A stretch of DNA of 64,000 nucleotides from Pedobacter sp. SYSU D00535 (lineage in GTDB: Bacteria; Bacteroidota; Bacteroidia; Sphingobacteriales; Sphingobacteriaceae), in contig NZ_JAFEWD010000006.1 in assembly GCF_017355855.1 (NCBI RefSeq), positions 1 through 64,000 of the forward strand, given 5' to 3'. The position numbers were made by a program, and so were the translations under genes. Below, piece by piece: positions 19,701 to 28,800 of the stretch; positions within the stretch are counted from its first letter, which is position 1; every line of letters begins with the position of its first letter. The notes beneath the pieces are model-generated. The model made no database searches. It was given only the letters and a program-made list of their open reading frames with translations, and was not told where the DNA came from.

Positions 19701-21523
19701 GTGATACTGAGTTGAAGCTTACAGCGACGATCACCCGTGGCGCAGCAACAGAGACGAAGGACTTTGAGATTACTGTGCTTAAAAATGCAGCAACAGATGC
19801 AGAAGCAGTAATGCTTACTAAAGAGGACCTGAAAGTAAAGTACCAGCCGGGCGATCTTGCTGGTTCGGTAACTCAGAACGTAACATTGGAAACAGCGGGT
19901 CTTCATGGATCAACAATCAGCTGGTCATCCAACAACCCTGCAGTAATTGCAGCTGACGGAACGGTAACACGTCCATCGTTTATCACAGGTGATACGGAGG
20001 TAGAACTTACAGCAACGATCACCCGTGGCGCAGCAACAGAGACGAAGGACTTCGAGATTACTGTGCTTAAAAATGCGATAACTGATGCAGAAGCAGTGCT
20101 ATTAGCGAAGGAGGATCTGGCTCTATTGTTCCAAACTGGAGACAATTCTACAACGATCACAAAGAATATTGTGCTCAAAAGTGCAGGTCTTTATGGAACA
20201 GAGATTAGCTGGATTTCGAACAAGGCAGGAGTAATAGATGCAGCTGGAAATGTAACCCGGCCATATTATTCGCTAGGGGATGCAGCAGTAACTTTAACAG
20301 CAACAGTTTCAAAAAACAATGCGTCCACAATAAGAACATTCGATTTGAAAGTTCTTCGATTACCGGAGGCAACTGCTACGCCGAACGCCGTCAGCTTTAA
20401 TCCTCGTTCAATCTGGGAAAATCAAGCAGCAGGTCAGCTAGCAGGGGATTTGGTATCTACAGCCGAAGATCCTAATGTGACTTTCGGTTTTTCATTGGTG
20501 GATGGAGCAGGAGACACTGATAACTCCAGATTCATTATAGAAGGAGACCGGTTGAAAACGAAGGAAGTTCTGAACTTTGAAGAAAAAGCAAGCTATTCTG
20601 TAAGGGTACGTTCCACAACTCAGTTCGGGTTCTATCTGGAGAGAGAGTTTGTGATTTCTCTGGGCGATGTCAACGAACAGCCTACTTTAGATAACATCGC
20701 TAATTCGACTATCTGTTACACCACTACAGAGCAAACAGTAGCATTAAGCGGAATTACTCCAGGGCAAGATGCAAGTCAGGGAACCGTAGTTTCAGTAAGT
20801 ACTTCTAACAATGCGATGTTTAGATCCCTTGCTGTTATTCAAGCGGTAGATGGAAAGGCTTCTGTTCGGTATAGTTTGAATGAAGGTTCTATTGGTTTAG
20901 CGGTAGTTAATGTAATGGTTGAAGATAACGGCGGGACTGAGAACGGCGGTGTCAATACAATTTTAAAAAGCTTTACGCTAAACGTTAACCCACTTCCGGT
21001 AATTGCCATCGGTTCCGACAAAGGCTTAAGCTTGTCAAAAGGAGAGACAGCAATGCTGAAAGCAGAAGTAACAGGAGGCAATACAGGTCTGACTTACAGC
21101 TGGGCAGATGCAAACGGCATTGTGAGCGTAGCGAAGAACCTAAGTACTCTGAATGTTCGTCCAAGTGAAACTACTACTTATACGGTAACGGTTACCAATG
21201 CCAACGGCTGCGTAAGCACCCAAAGCATTACTATCGAAGTACTGGCCGACTTTAAGGTAGTAGACGGAACCAACATCGTAACACCAAACGGTGACGGGGT
21301 GAACGATAACTTCGTGATTCGCAACATCGATATGTACCCGAACAATGTGGTAAAAATCTTCGACAGAGCTGGTCGTCTGCTTTACAGCAAAACGAACTAC
21401 AGCAACGAGTTCAACGGAACCTTCCAGGGATCCCCGTTGGCTGAAGATACCTACTACTACATTGTAGACTTCGGTCCGGGTGCGGAGAAGATCAAAGGAT
21501 TTATCACGATAGTGAGGGACTAA
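16703..21523 (+). CDS. Giant type IX-secreted adhesin 3
   Basis: A complete 1606-residue protein. A signal peptide (about residues 1-28) is followed by eight repeats of exactly 72 residues (residues 71-646), then six Ig-like repeats of exactly 96 residues (647-1222) that resemble the aBig_2 family, then the shared C-terminal part (20381-21523) ending in CHU_C. The 72-residue unit has the pattern AVN-A-----ME-ALED--LGL-LG-Y--W--ADR-AVA---L--RP--GY. I recall similar units beside aBig_2 domains in S-layer-type proteins of Paenibacillus, but could not check this. It lacks the SprB and YDG repeats of its neighbours, so only the C-terminal third is common to the set. ATG at 16703 is chosen because the signal peptide follows it directly. 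Confidence 0.93.
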   Translation: MAERVLTSVVKTTVFSLLLVSSSHPVLSKNWESSKLMKLNEKGELHATAENGRVWYKQYHLTRAAQVEDPLFMVNEAFSTKAMQEAIESPELGLDLSQYFKWRLADRLFIAEQMFFGRGAGYSDLASVYNSFSDYMEARKSVAAINSATSTAEIKVAIENPGLGLDLTTYNSLPTGDQELACSNLLNNRPESGFATFDDIQSALDEAIAKGSLLDAVNNAGDASSMEAALKDPKLNLSLGAYVNWPAAEQTAVASGMLEQRPNDGYEDLASLQTVFDGVLAMRMPMVVVNIANDAPTMEQALEDSMLGLTLGSYPTWTTADRAAVALLVLSSRPASGYADVAALQMAFDVAMVAHSPVANVNAAASLEELKSALEDSALELNLGAYPNWAVADRLAVVSEVFASRPAGGFSNQSEVQNAFNAALDARAALAAVNTAATGTSMELALEDGSLGLTLGSYASWAVADRSAVATGVLNNRPVEGFEDFSALQYLFNQQVKTRSAIAAVNSSATVAEAQVALESPALALFLDKYFSWQIADRNSVAALVLENRPVDGYAKKSDIEGSFVVAMEQRVPVAKINAALSNADMRSAIEDATYGLDLSEYQSLNEASKDAACADLISQRPNDGYADYSSIQNALDLAIKKYSEPTDAEAVTLAKEDLKVTYQLGDNATSVTQNVNLATAGLHESTIIWSSNNSAVIAADGTVTRPSFTTGDTEVKLTATITRGAATETKDFDLTVLKNSATDAEAVTLAKEDLKVTYQLGDNATSVTQNVNLETAGLYGSSISWSSNNPAVIAADGTVTRPSFITGDTEVKLTATITRGAATETKDFDLTVLKNSATDAEVVMLAKEDLKVKYQPGDLAGSVTQNVTLETAGLYGSTISWSSTNPAVIAADGTVTRPSFITGDTEVELTATITRGAATETKDFKITVLKNAATDAEAVTLTKEDLKVKYQPGDLAGSVTQNVTLETAGLHGSTISWSSNNSAVIAADGTVTRPSFITGDTELKLTATITRGAATETKDFEITVLKNAATDAEAVMLTKEDLKVKYQPGDLAGSVTQNVTLETAGLHGSTISWSSNNPAVIAADGTVTRPSFITGDTEVELTATITRGAATETKDFEITVLKNAITDAEAVLLAKEDLALLFQTGDNSTTITKNIVLKSAGLYGTEISWISNKAGVIDAAGNVTRPYYSLGDAAVTLTATVSKNNASTIRTFDLKVLRLPEATATPNAVSFNPRSIWENQAAGQLAGDLVSTAEDPNVTFGFSLVDGAGDTDNSRFIIEGDRLKTKEVLNFEEKASYSVRVRSTTQFGFYLEREFVISLGDVNEQPTLDNIANSTICYTTTEQTVALSGITPGQDASQGTVVSVSTSNNAMFRSLAVIQAVDGKASVRYSLNEGSIGLAVVNVMVEDNGGTENGGVNTILKSFTLNVNPLPVIAIGSDKGLSLSKGETAMLKAEVTGGNTGLTYSWADANGIVSVAKNLSTLNVRPSETTTYTVTVTNANGCVSTQSITIEVLADFKVVDGTNIVTPNGDGVNDNFVIRNIDMYPNNVVKIFDRAGRLLYSKTNYSNEFNGTFQGSPLAEDTYYYIVDFGPGAEKIKGFITIVRD
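16913..18640 (+). repeat. Eight tandem 72-residue repeats in adhesin 3
   Basis: Eight in-frame units of 216 bp. Conserved positions are VN near the start, LGLxL, Y, W, ADR and RPxxGY. The units are clearly diverged, unlike the array that follows. Predicted mostly helical from composition; function unknown. Confidence 0.85.
18641..20368 (+). repeat. Six tandem 96-residue Ig-like (aBig_2-type) repeats in adhesin 3
   Basis: Units of 288 bp start at 18641, 18929, 19217, 19505, 19793 and 20081. Each begins TDAE and has SWSSNNPAVIAADGTVTRPS. Units 1-5 are nearly identical in DNA and the sixth is diverged, which suggests expansion within the array. The array length (1728 bp) equals that of the preceding eight-unit array, probably by chance. 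Confidence 0.9.
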
Positions 21524-21525
21524 GA

Positions 21526-21749
21526 GGAGAAAAGGTCGTTTACAAACAAAAGTTGATCGGAGGGGAGGACTTCCCTCAGTGCCGGAAAGATTTTGAGATC
21601 AGCAGGCCCGGAGCGAGGAAAAGGGCATTGGCTAGTTTTCCGAAGTCCGGGCATAGCGAAGGGGAAAAGCAGACGCAGCCCTGAGCGCTGATGTCAAAAT
21701 GCGGGAAAGCCTTGAGCGAAAAGGCACCTTGGGAAGTCCTTGATTTTTG
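21526..21749. repeat. Conserved intergenic repeat, copy 3 (3'-truncated)
   Basis: It follows the adhesin 3 stop by two bases and matches copy 2 up to the base before the terminal hairpin. From there the sequence changes to a different hairpin and a different 43-base leader before the SprF-like gene. Confidence 0.78.
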
Positions 21750-21775
21750 GATACTTTTTATCAAGAAAAAGTATC
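21750..21775. repeat. Hairpin upstream of SprF-like gene 3
   Basis: A perfect 10-bp stem GATACTTTTT/AAAAAGTATC with loop ATCAAG. The stem differs from copies 1 and 2 on both arms, so pairing is kept while sequence is not. It ends 43 bases before the ATG. Confidence 0.75.
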
Positions 21776-21818
21776 AGAGAATGACCTCTGGCAAAGCAAA
21801 AGCAGATATCATACAAGA

Positions 21819-22757
21819 ATGAAAACATTAAATACTATACAAAAACTAATCAGCAAAGCAGGGAGTCTCTCCCTGCTGCTGCTAGCCGGGCTCACGGCAA
21901 ACGAAGCGAACGCTCAACTTAACCCGCTTGGCGCCACTTACTACCAGAACCCTTACATCCTTAACCCTGCAATGGCAGGAACAGAGCAGGGCGTACAACT
22001 AGATCTGGCAGCAAGACAACAGTGGAGCGTATTACCAGGAGCACCCAAAACACAGTCGATCACGGCAGTGTACGGATCCGGTAAAAAGACAGGTTTAGGA
22101 CTGAACCTCTACAACGACGAGGCAGGACTGATCAAGAATACCCGGGTGTCAGCCAGCTATGCTTACCACCTTCCACTAAACAGCGAAGGTCAGCACCTGA
22201 GCTTCGGCGTCTCTTTAGGACTGATGTACGAACGCATTATGAACGACCAGATGGACGGAGATCAGAATGACCTATCAGTAAGCCGCTTTCAGCAACGGGA
22301 AACTTTCCTTGACGGAGATTTCGGAGCAGCGTACGTAGGCAGCAGGTTAACAGCTCAGTTTGCCCTTCCCAACCTGAAGTCGTTCTTTCAGCAGGAAGAA
22401 GCACAAGGTAGTCAACTGGTAGACCGTTCCGGCTACTTTGCTTCGCTAAGCTATAAGTTCAGCTTCCCGAATGCAGTAGACGGCTTGGGACTGGAACCAA
22501 CCTTCCGCTACCGGGATATCAAAGGACTGGATAACATCATGGATATCGGTACCAACATTACGCTAGCCAAAGAGCAGGTGAACGTGCTGATGCTATACCA
22601 CACTACTCAAAGCATGTCGGTAGGGATGGGCGTTAAAGCAACACCAGCTATCCGTATCCACGGGATGTACACTTCAGGTACTGCAGACCTTGCCGGTAAC
22701 ACCAACGGTAACTTTGAGTTGAATCTGAAGCTGAACCTGTCGAAGCTGAAGAAATAA
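21819..22757 (+). CDS. PorP/SprF-family type IX outer-membrane protein, copy 3
   Basis: A 312-residue protein. The frame is open to 21747, but the ATG at 21819 matches the start of the other copies and begins the signal peptide (MKTLNTIQKLISKAGS). The signal peptide differs slightly (three extra residues, LLLAGLTANEANA), while the mature protein is almost identical to the other copies. It is the presumed partner of adhesin 3. Confidence 0.92.
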   Translation: MKTLNTIQKLISKAGSLSLLLLAGLTANEANAQLNPLGATYYQNPYILNPAMAGTEQGVQLDLAARQQWSVLPGAPKTQSITAVYGSGKKTGLGLNLYNDEAGLIKNTRVSASYAYHLPLNSEGQHLSFGVSLGLMYERIMNDQMDGDQNDLSVSRFQQRETFLDGDFGAAYVGSRLTAQFALPNLKSFFQQEEAQGSQLVDRSGYFASLSYKFSFPNAVDGLGLEPTFRYRDIKGLDNIMDIGTNITLAKEQVNVLMLYHTTQSMSVGMGVKATPAIRIHGMYTSGTADLAGNTNGNFELNLKLNLSKLKK

Positions 22758-22791
22758 AAACTGAACCAGATTTAAAGGTTAGATAGATGGA

Positions 22792-22821
22792 GCCTCTTAT
22801 AGCAATGTAAGGGGCTTTTTT
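22792..22821 (+). terminator. Intrinsic terminator of module 3
   Basis: Stem GCCTCTTATA with TGTAAGGGGC and GCAA loop, then six T. One A-U/G-U change relative to the other copies keeps the stem. Confidence 0.88.
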
Positions 22822-22918
22822 GATTATTTACGAAATCGAATGTAAACCAAATGTAACCCTTCGTTTCTCTTTGCGTAGTATCTTTCACATTGTACTTACT
22901 GCGGGGAAGCTGAGGAGA

Positions 22919-24169
22919 ATGATTAAATTTTACGATATTTTACTGTTAGGGGGATTAGGAGGAAGTCTGATAATCAGCAGCATCCTCTTTTTTAAGAAAG
23001 TTAGCAATCCATATCTCAGCAAGCTCTTAGGCGCGGCCTTACTTCTACTATCGACCTATTTTCTGGTATATGAGCTATTTGTTACTCGTCTAATCCTTCA
23101 GGTGCCCCCACTTCACGGTATCTGCATTCCATTTTATTATCTGATACCACCTATTTCTTTTCTATACGTAAAAGGAAAGATCAGAAACGACAGCAAGTTT
23201 AAAAAGAGCGATCTGTTACATTTTGTATTGGCAGCGTTCGCTGTTGTCGATCTTATGCCGTTTTATCTTGCGGGTGCCACCCTGTGGGAGGGAAATATTA
23301 AGGCCATGCTTGAAGATGTACGGATGGCGCATCTGGTAAAAATGGGTTTTTTGCCGTCCTATAGTCATTTTCATCTTCGGTTGTTGCAAGCGTTCATTTA
23401 CTTGGGGTTGCAGGCGGGGTTTCTTTGGAAGTATGCGGAGGGAGGAGGAGCTTACCCAAAGCTTGGGAAGCCTGCTTTTCAATGGCTTGTGTCCTTCACT
23501 GTTTTGCTTTCTCTAATTTATTTTAATCTTCTTGTTTTGACTGTACAGGTAGATGCGCACATTGTAGCGGGAAGGCCATTAAAAGAGCTCGACTCCTTAC
23601 CTATCACTCTGGTTTCTTTTTCCTTTCTGGGGATTGTATTAAGTCTGTTCTACAAACCAGAAATCCTTTATGGACTAAGAAGCTATACAGAACAAGAATT
23701 TGCTGCCCGGATATCTGCTGGTTCCTCTCAGCTTATGAGTGGAGGTGGCAAGGTGACGGAGGAGAAGCTGACAGAACTAAGCGAAGACGGAGCAGCTTCA
23801 TTTGACGAAGAAACCGTAAGGTATTATATAGCGGTACTTGAACAGAAAATTCAGAATGAGGAGCTATTCCGGGAAAAAAGAATCAACATAGGAACTTTTG
23901 CTGCCAAAGTGGAAATTCCTCCCCGCATCCTTTCTTACATACTTAACCAGCACTACCAGCAGCGTTTCACTGATTTTGTTAACCATCATCGCGTGAATTA
24001 TATTCTGAAACGCTTTTCCGATGATAGCTGGAAGGGTTTGACTTTAGAGGGCCTTGCCTCTGAAGCCGGTTTTTCTTCAAGAAGCACTTTTTTCGCGGCT
24101 TTCAAGAAGTCAACAAATGCTAGTCCCTCCGAATATTTGGAAAAAAGAAAGTCCTTTGTTTCTGCATAG
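22919..24169 (+). CDS. Membrane-anchored AraC-family transcriptional regulator
   Basis: A 416-residue protein: about seven hydrophobic segments in residues 1-255, a linker, and an AraC-type double helix-turn-helix at the C-terminus (about 310-416, with LTLEGLASEAGFSSRSTFFAAFKK-type signature ending in TNASPSEYLEKRK). Such Bacteroidota regulators combine a membrane sensor region with DNA binding. The open frame extends to 22820 inside the module 3 terminator, so I take the ATG at 22919, preceded by the ribosome-binding-like AGGAGA. It stands alone between modules 3 and 4, reading in the same direction. Control of the island is a guess from position only. Confidence 0.87.
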   Translation: MIKFYDILLLGGLGGSLIISSILFFKKVSNPYLSKLLGAALLLLSTYFLVYELFVTRLILQVPPLHGICIPFYYLIPPISFLYVKGKIRNDSKFKKSDLLHFVLAAFAVVDLMPFYLAGATLWEGNIKAMLEDVRMAHLVKMGFLPSYSHFHLRLLQAFIYLGLQAGFLWKYAEGGGAYPKLGKPAFQWLVSFTVLLSLIYFNLLVLTVQVDAHIVAGRPLKELDSLPITLVSFSFLGIVLSLFYKPEILYGLRSYTEQEFAARISAGSSQLMSGGGKVTEEKLTELSEDGAASFDEETVRYYIAVLEQKIQNEELFREKRINIGTFAAKVEIPPRILSYILNQHYQQRFTDFVNHHRVNYILKRFSDDSWKGLTLEGLASEAGFSSRSTFFAAFKKSTNASPSEYLEKRKSFVSA

Positions 24170-24510
24170 AACCGGTACAATTAGAACTCTCCTTCATATT
24201 TCATTCCATTAAAAAGTGCTTGTTCCTTCCGTTGGGAATGAACGTGGGAAGGTTGTGGAAATAGCGAAGCCGCATAGGTGTGTTTCGATGAGAAAGTAGA
24301 CCATTTTTCTGTCCGAACTTCTGATTTTCGGACATCCCGACCTTAACAAAGCCGTTTTTCCATCGTAATACGAGCATTTTAAAGACGACCGGAAGGACCG
24401 GCTTCGTCTCTTAATTCAACTGCAATGTCGTTTCTGAAAGGCTAGCAAATGAAAGATGCGATATCAGATAAACAAACACATTAACTAAGTAAACACATTA
24501 AAAACAAAGC
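24170..24510. other. Intergenic region upstream of the fibre-like gene
   Basis: No gene seen. It separates the AraC-type regulator from the fibre/adhesin 4 transcript and should contain that promoter. The last 40 bases are A-rich with repeated AAACACATTA-like words; no exact TAnnTTTG box was recognised. Confidence 0.5.
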
Positions 24511-25788
24511 ATGAAACACTTTTTACAAACTTTATCAATTGCATGTTTATTAACAGGTGCCGCTTACGCGCAGGCGCCCAGCACCGACTATCCACCTACT
24601 AACACAGTTAAAGCTCCGCAAGGGATCACCTATCAAGCGGTAGCCCGGAATGGTAATGGAGGCCTCCTGGCGAATCAAATGGTTTCGGTTAGGTTTACTA
24701 TTAAAACCGGGCCTAATTCATTTGATGCACCCCTATATCAGGAAGTTCAAAGTGCAATGACAAATAAGTTAGGCTTATTCACGGTAAACGTTGGATCAGG
24801 TAACGCAGCTTACGGGTTTTTTCCAGGAATAAACTGGGGAGACGGGCCAAAGTTTGTCCAGGTAGAGATCGATCCAAATGGTGGAAACAACTATGTTGAT
24901 ATGGGAACGAATCAAATGATGAGCGTTCCTTACGCCTTATATGCAGAAAGAAGCGGAAACGCAGAGGTTGCAGACGGGTCAATTACAGCTCCCAAAATTG
25001 CCTATGGATCAGTAGACGGAAGTAAAGTTGCTTATAGCGCAATCAGCGAATTCCACATATCCGGGAACGCTGTTACTGCACAAAAAATTTCTCCTTCTTC
25101 TATTCATGGTTATCATTTGAATTCTAATACCATCACCAGCAATCACCTTGATTATAGCGCTGTTACTTCCGATAAAATATCAGACAGGGCAGTTACCCCC
25201 GAAAAAATATCAGACAGGGCAGTTACATCTGAAAAAATTGGATTTCATACCATAACTCCAGAAAACATTAATTTCATAGATGCCCAACAGATAAGAGGAG
25301 CTATCAGACAAGAGCAAGTTGCTTATTATGTAGAAGCAGTGGAGCCTTATAACTTGCAGCATGTGGGCGATGCCTATGAGTATACAGTTCACCCAGAGCA
25401 ACTAGGAAGGACGCTATTGTTTAATATAGCCGAGCTGGGAAGCACGTCAAGTTCTAATTCTACCGAGTCAAATTTCACTGATCCAAACATGATGACTACC
25501 AAAATAAGAATTAAACTTCCTGGTCTTGGTAATCCAAATGTTGCAATTAACTCATTCAGTACCAGTGACTTTGAGAGCAAGGAAATGCAGCGTAATACCT
25601 TGAAGATAGGATATCTCGGCTTGCACGACCATGTAAATCTTATTGTTGAATGTACTACAGAAGGTACTAACTGGGCGCCTATTTACCCAATGAAAGGAAA
25701 TTCGGCTTCTCGCGTCACTGTATCGCCTACTTCTATGCTTTATTTCGATTTTGGAAGAAATGTATGGTACGAATTGTCAGGAAGATAA
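24511..25788 (+). CDS. Secreted tail-fibre-like protein
   Basis: A 425-residue protein with signal peptide MKHFLQTLSIACLLTGAAYA. Residues about 35-150 (GITYQAVARNGNGGLLAN to MMSVPYALYAE) form a domain I know from many Bacteroidota secreted fibre-like proteins. Residues about 155-260 are short degenerate repeats of the type AVTSDKISDRAVTPEKI, the kind seen in trimeric beta-helical stalks of phage tail fibres. The last 160 residues are a distinct C-terminal domain I do not recognise. No CHU_C or other sorting domain is seen. It lies 36 bp before adhesin 4, so they are probably one transcript. A role as a surface stalk or accessory to adhesin 4 is inferred. Confidence 0.82.
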   Translation: MKHFLQTLSIACLLTGAAYAQAPSTDYPPTNTVKAPQGITYQAVARNGNGGLLANQMVSVRFTIKTGPNSFDAPLYQEVQSAMTNKLGLFTVNVGSGNAAYGFFPGINWGDGPKFVQVEIDPNGGNNYVDMGTNQMMSVPYALYAERSGNAEVADGSITAPKIAYGSVDGSKVAYSAISEFHISGNAVTAQKISPSSIHGYHLNSNTITSNHLDYSAVTSDKISDRAVTPEKISDRAVTSEKIGFHTITPENINFIDAQQIRGAIRQEQVAYYVEAVEPYNLQHVGDAYEYTVHPEQLGRTLLFNIAELGSTSSSNSTESNFTDPNMMTTKIRIKLPGLGNPNVAINSFSTSDFESKEMQRNTLKIGYLGLHDHVNLIVECTTEGTNWAPIYPMKGNSASRVTVSPTSMLYFDFGRNVWYELSGR

Positions 25789-25824
25789 TTAGCATTCAAA
25801 GTATTGGCGTTAAATCACAATTAG

Positions 25825-28800
25825 ATGAGAAAAATTTATTCCATAATACTGTGCATGCTGCTGTTATTTATTACGGGAGCACTGAAAGCACAGAGTCTCA
25901 GCCCGGAGGCGATTGTACCGCAGGGCGGGCATAGCAGGTCAGGAGAGGTTGACATCAGCTTTACATTTGGCCAGCCTTTCAGTATATTTCTTGAAACAGA
26001 AGGTTTAAGCTTATCGCAGGGCTTCCAGCAGGTATCTCCCAACAACGCAAATTTGTTGAGCCTGACATTAAGTGAAGGACAATTAAGCCCTGGTTTTACA
26101 TCTGACATTACCGATTACAGCGCGACCGTTGGTCATAGCCTGTCTTCCATTAAAGTTGGCCTGACGGCAGCAGATCCCCTAGCAAAAATTTCTTTGAATG
26201 GCGATGCTGTTGTAAACGGCAGTGAAACTACTGTCATCTTAAAAGATGGCTCTAATGAAATAGTGGTTCTGGTTACAGCCCAGGATGAGGAAACAACAAA
26301 GCAGTATAAGCTGAATGTTACGAGGTTGAAGGCGCAGGCAATTACTTTCGAGCAATTAGCAAACAGAGTTTATGGCGACGGCCCCTTTAATTTAGGCGCT
26401 ACCTCAAACTCTGGCTTAAAAGTCTCTTATGAGTCGGAAGATCCGGCCGTTGCAGAAATAATTGATGACCAAGTTTATATTAAAAAGGCAGGGTCGGTTA
26501 ACATAAAAGCTTCTCAGCAAGGAGACGATGTGTATGAAGATGCAGAGTCTGTTACCCGTTTATTGGTTGTTGATCCCAAAGTGCTCACTTACCAGTTTAA
26601 AACTGATGTTCTTGTAAGCAAAGTATATGATGGCAAATTGTCAGCAGAATTAAAAGACGACTTTGCTGGCTATGTGCTGGAAGGTTTGCTTCCTCAGGAT
26701 CTTGTTAGTGCAAATGGAACAGCAGTAAGCTTCAAAGATAAAAATGTCGGAAAAAGTAAATTGGTGACGATAACTGGTCTTACTCTTTCAGGAGCATCTG
26801 CTAAAAATTATGTATTGTCTTCAGACTATACCGAGGCAGAGGTAGGAGAAATCCAACCGAAAGAATTGACAGCGACCTTAGTGGGTGTAGTTGAAAAAAT
26901 TTACGACGGAAGCAAGTCTGCACCTCTAATAAGTAATAATTACCACTTATCAGATGTGCTGGAGGGAGAAAACGTTGTGCTTAATAATCCAACTACCGCA
27001 ATGTATGAAAGTGCAAATAAAGGAGTAGAAATATTAGTGTATGTGGATGGTCTGGAGCTTTTAGGAGATGATGCCGCTAACTATACGCTTGCTGCTACCT
27101 CTACCAAAGCACTGATTGGAGAAATTAAACCGAAGACAGCTTTTGTAAGCTTAAAAGGGTCGGTTAGCAAAACGTACGATGGCGGTGTATCTGCAAATCT
27201 GACTTCTGATAATTACAAGCTGGACGGGATACTTTCTACAGACGCAGTAACCTTAGATTATCCGGAAGTGGGAACCTTTGAAAATAAAGATTCAGGCACA
27301 AGTAAAAAGGTAACGGTAGGCGATCTTGCACTTTCCGGAGATGGAGCTAAAAATTATGTACTTGAATCAACTAGTATTCATGGCGAAGTAGGTGAAATTA
27401 AAGCGAAAGAAGTTACAGCGAGTTTGATTGGTACAGTAAGCAAAACTTATGATGGTTTAATAGATGCTACCTTGGCGCCTGAAAACTTCCACCTCTCAGG
27501 TGTATTGGAAAATGAAAGCGTTGTGCTGGTACCAGTAACAAGCGGAACCTATGATAGCAAGGACACTGGTGCAGAAAAATTAGTTTATACCGATGGTCTT
27601 TCCATCTCAGGTACAGATAAATTTAACTATACACTTGTATCTGGTTCTGTGCACGGGCCGGTAGGAGAAATTAAGGCCAAAGAGCTTACAGCTGCCTTAG
27701 TAGGTACCACTAGCAAAGTGTATGACGGTACTTCTTCTGCTACTTTAACTGAAGAGAACTATCAGTTATCCGGAGTATTAAAGGGAGAAACTGTAGTGCT
27801 GAACAATCCAACCAGCGGAAAATACGACAGCAAAAATGTTGGAAGGGAGAAAGAAGTAACTGTAGGTCAGTTGTCTATCGATGGTAAAGATGCCTCAAAC
27901 TATACGCTTTCTTCAACAGAAGCTAAAGGTTTGATAGGTGAGGTAAAAGGCAAAGAAGTAAGTGCCGGCTTAGCTGGTGTTGTTGCTAAAACTTACGACG
28001 GAACTTTGACTGCCACCCTGAAGGCGGGTAATTACACTCTTGATGGTACGATATCTAGTGATCAGGTTGGTTTAAACAATCCATCAGCAGGTACTTACGA
28101 TAGTAAAAATAAGGGCACTAGTAAAACAGTAACGGTAAATGGAATCGCTTTGACTGGTGCTGATGCAGGTAATTATATCCTTACAAGTTCTTCTGCTCAG
28201 GCTGCTGTTGGTGTCATTAACGTTAAAGCAATAACTGCTACTGCAGGTGCAATGCCAGCAATTACCAAAGTGTATGATGGCAAGATATCTGCCGTATTGG
28301 CCCCCGCGAATTTAAGTCTTCACGGAGTAGAAATAAACGATAATGTGACCGTAAGCGGAACAGCAAGCTATGCAGATAAAAATGCAGGTATAAGCAAAGC
28401 GGTGACAGTAGATAATCTTGTGCTGGCTGGAGAAGATAAGGCCAATTACAATCTAACTACGCTTAGTACAGGTACTTTTGGAAATATCACAAAAGCTGTC
28501 CTTACCATCACTGCAGATAACAAGGAGAAGATCCAGGGCTTACCAATGCCTCAGTTTACAGCAAGCTATGGTGGTTTTGTAAACGGAGAGACAAGTGCAG
28601 CTTTAATCAGCCTTCCGGCCATGAATACCGGGGCAACTGTAACTTCGCCTCAAGGTCCGTATCCGATAATCATTTCCGGTGCCACAGCAGCCAACTACGA
28701 GATCACTCATGTTGACGGCGTGTTAACCGTAAAACCAGGTTACCCAACCAGCATCAGTTTAGCAGCAGCTACTCTGTTTGAGAATGCGGCAGCAGGAACA

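Noticed and set aside
18641-20368. Regularly spaced repeats that might suggest a CRISPR array
   Set aside because: Period is 288 bp, fully in frame and coding; there are no short repeats with unique spacers.
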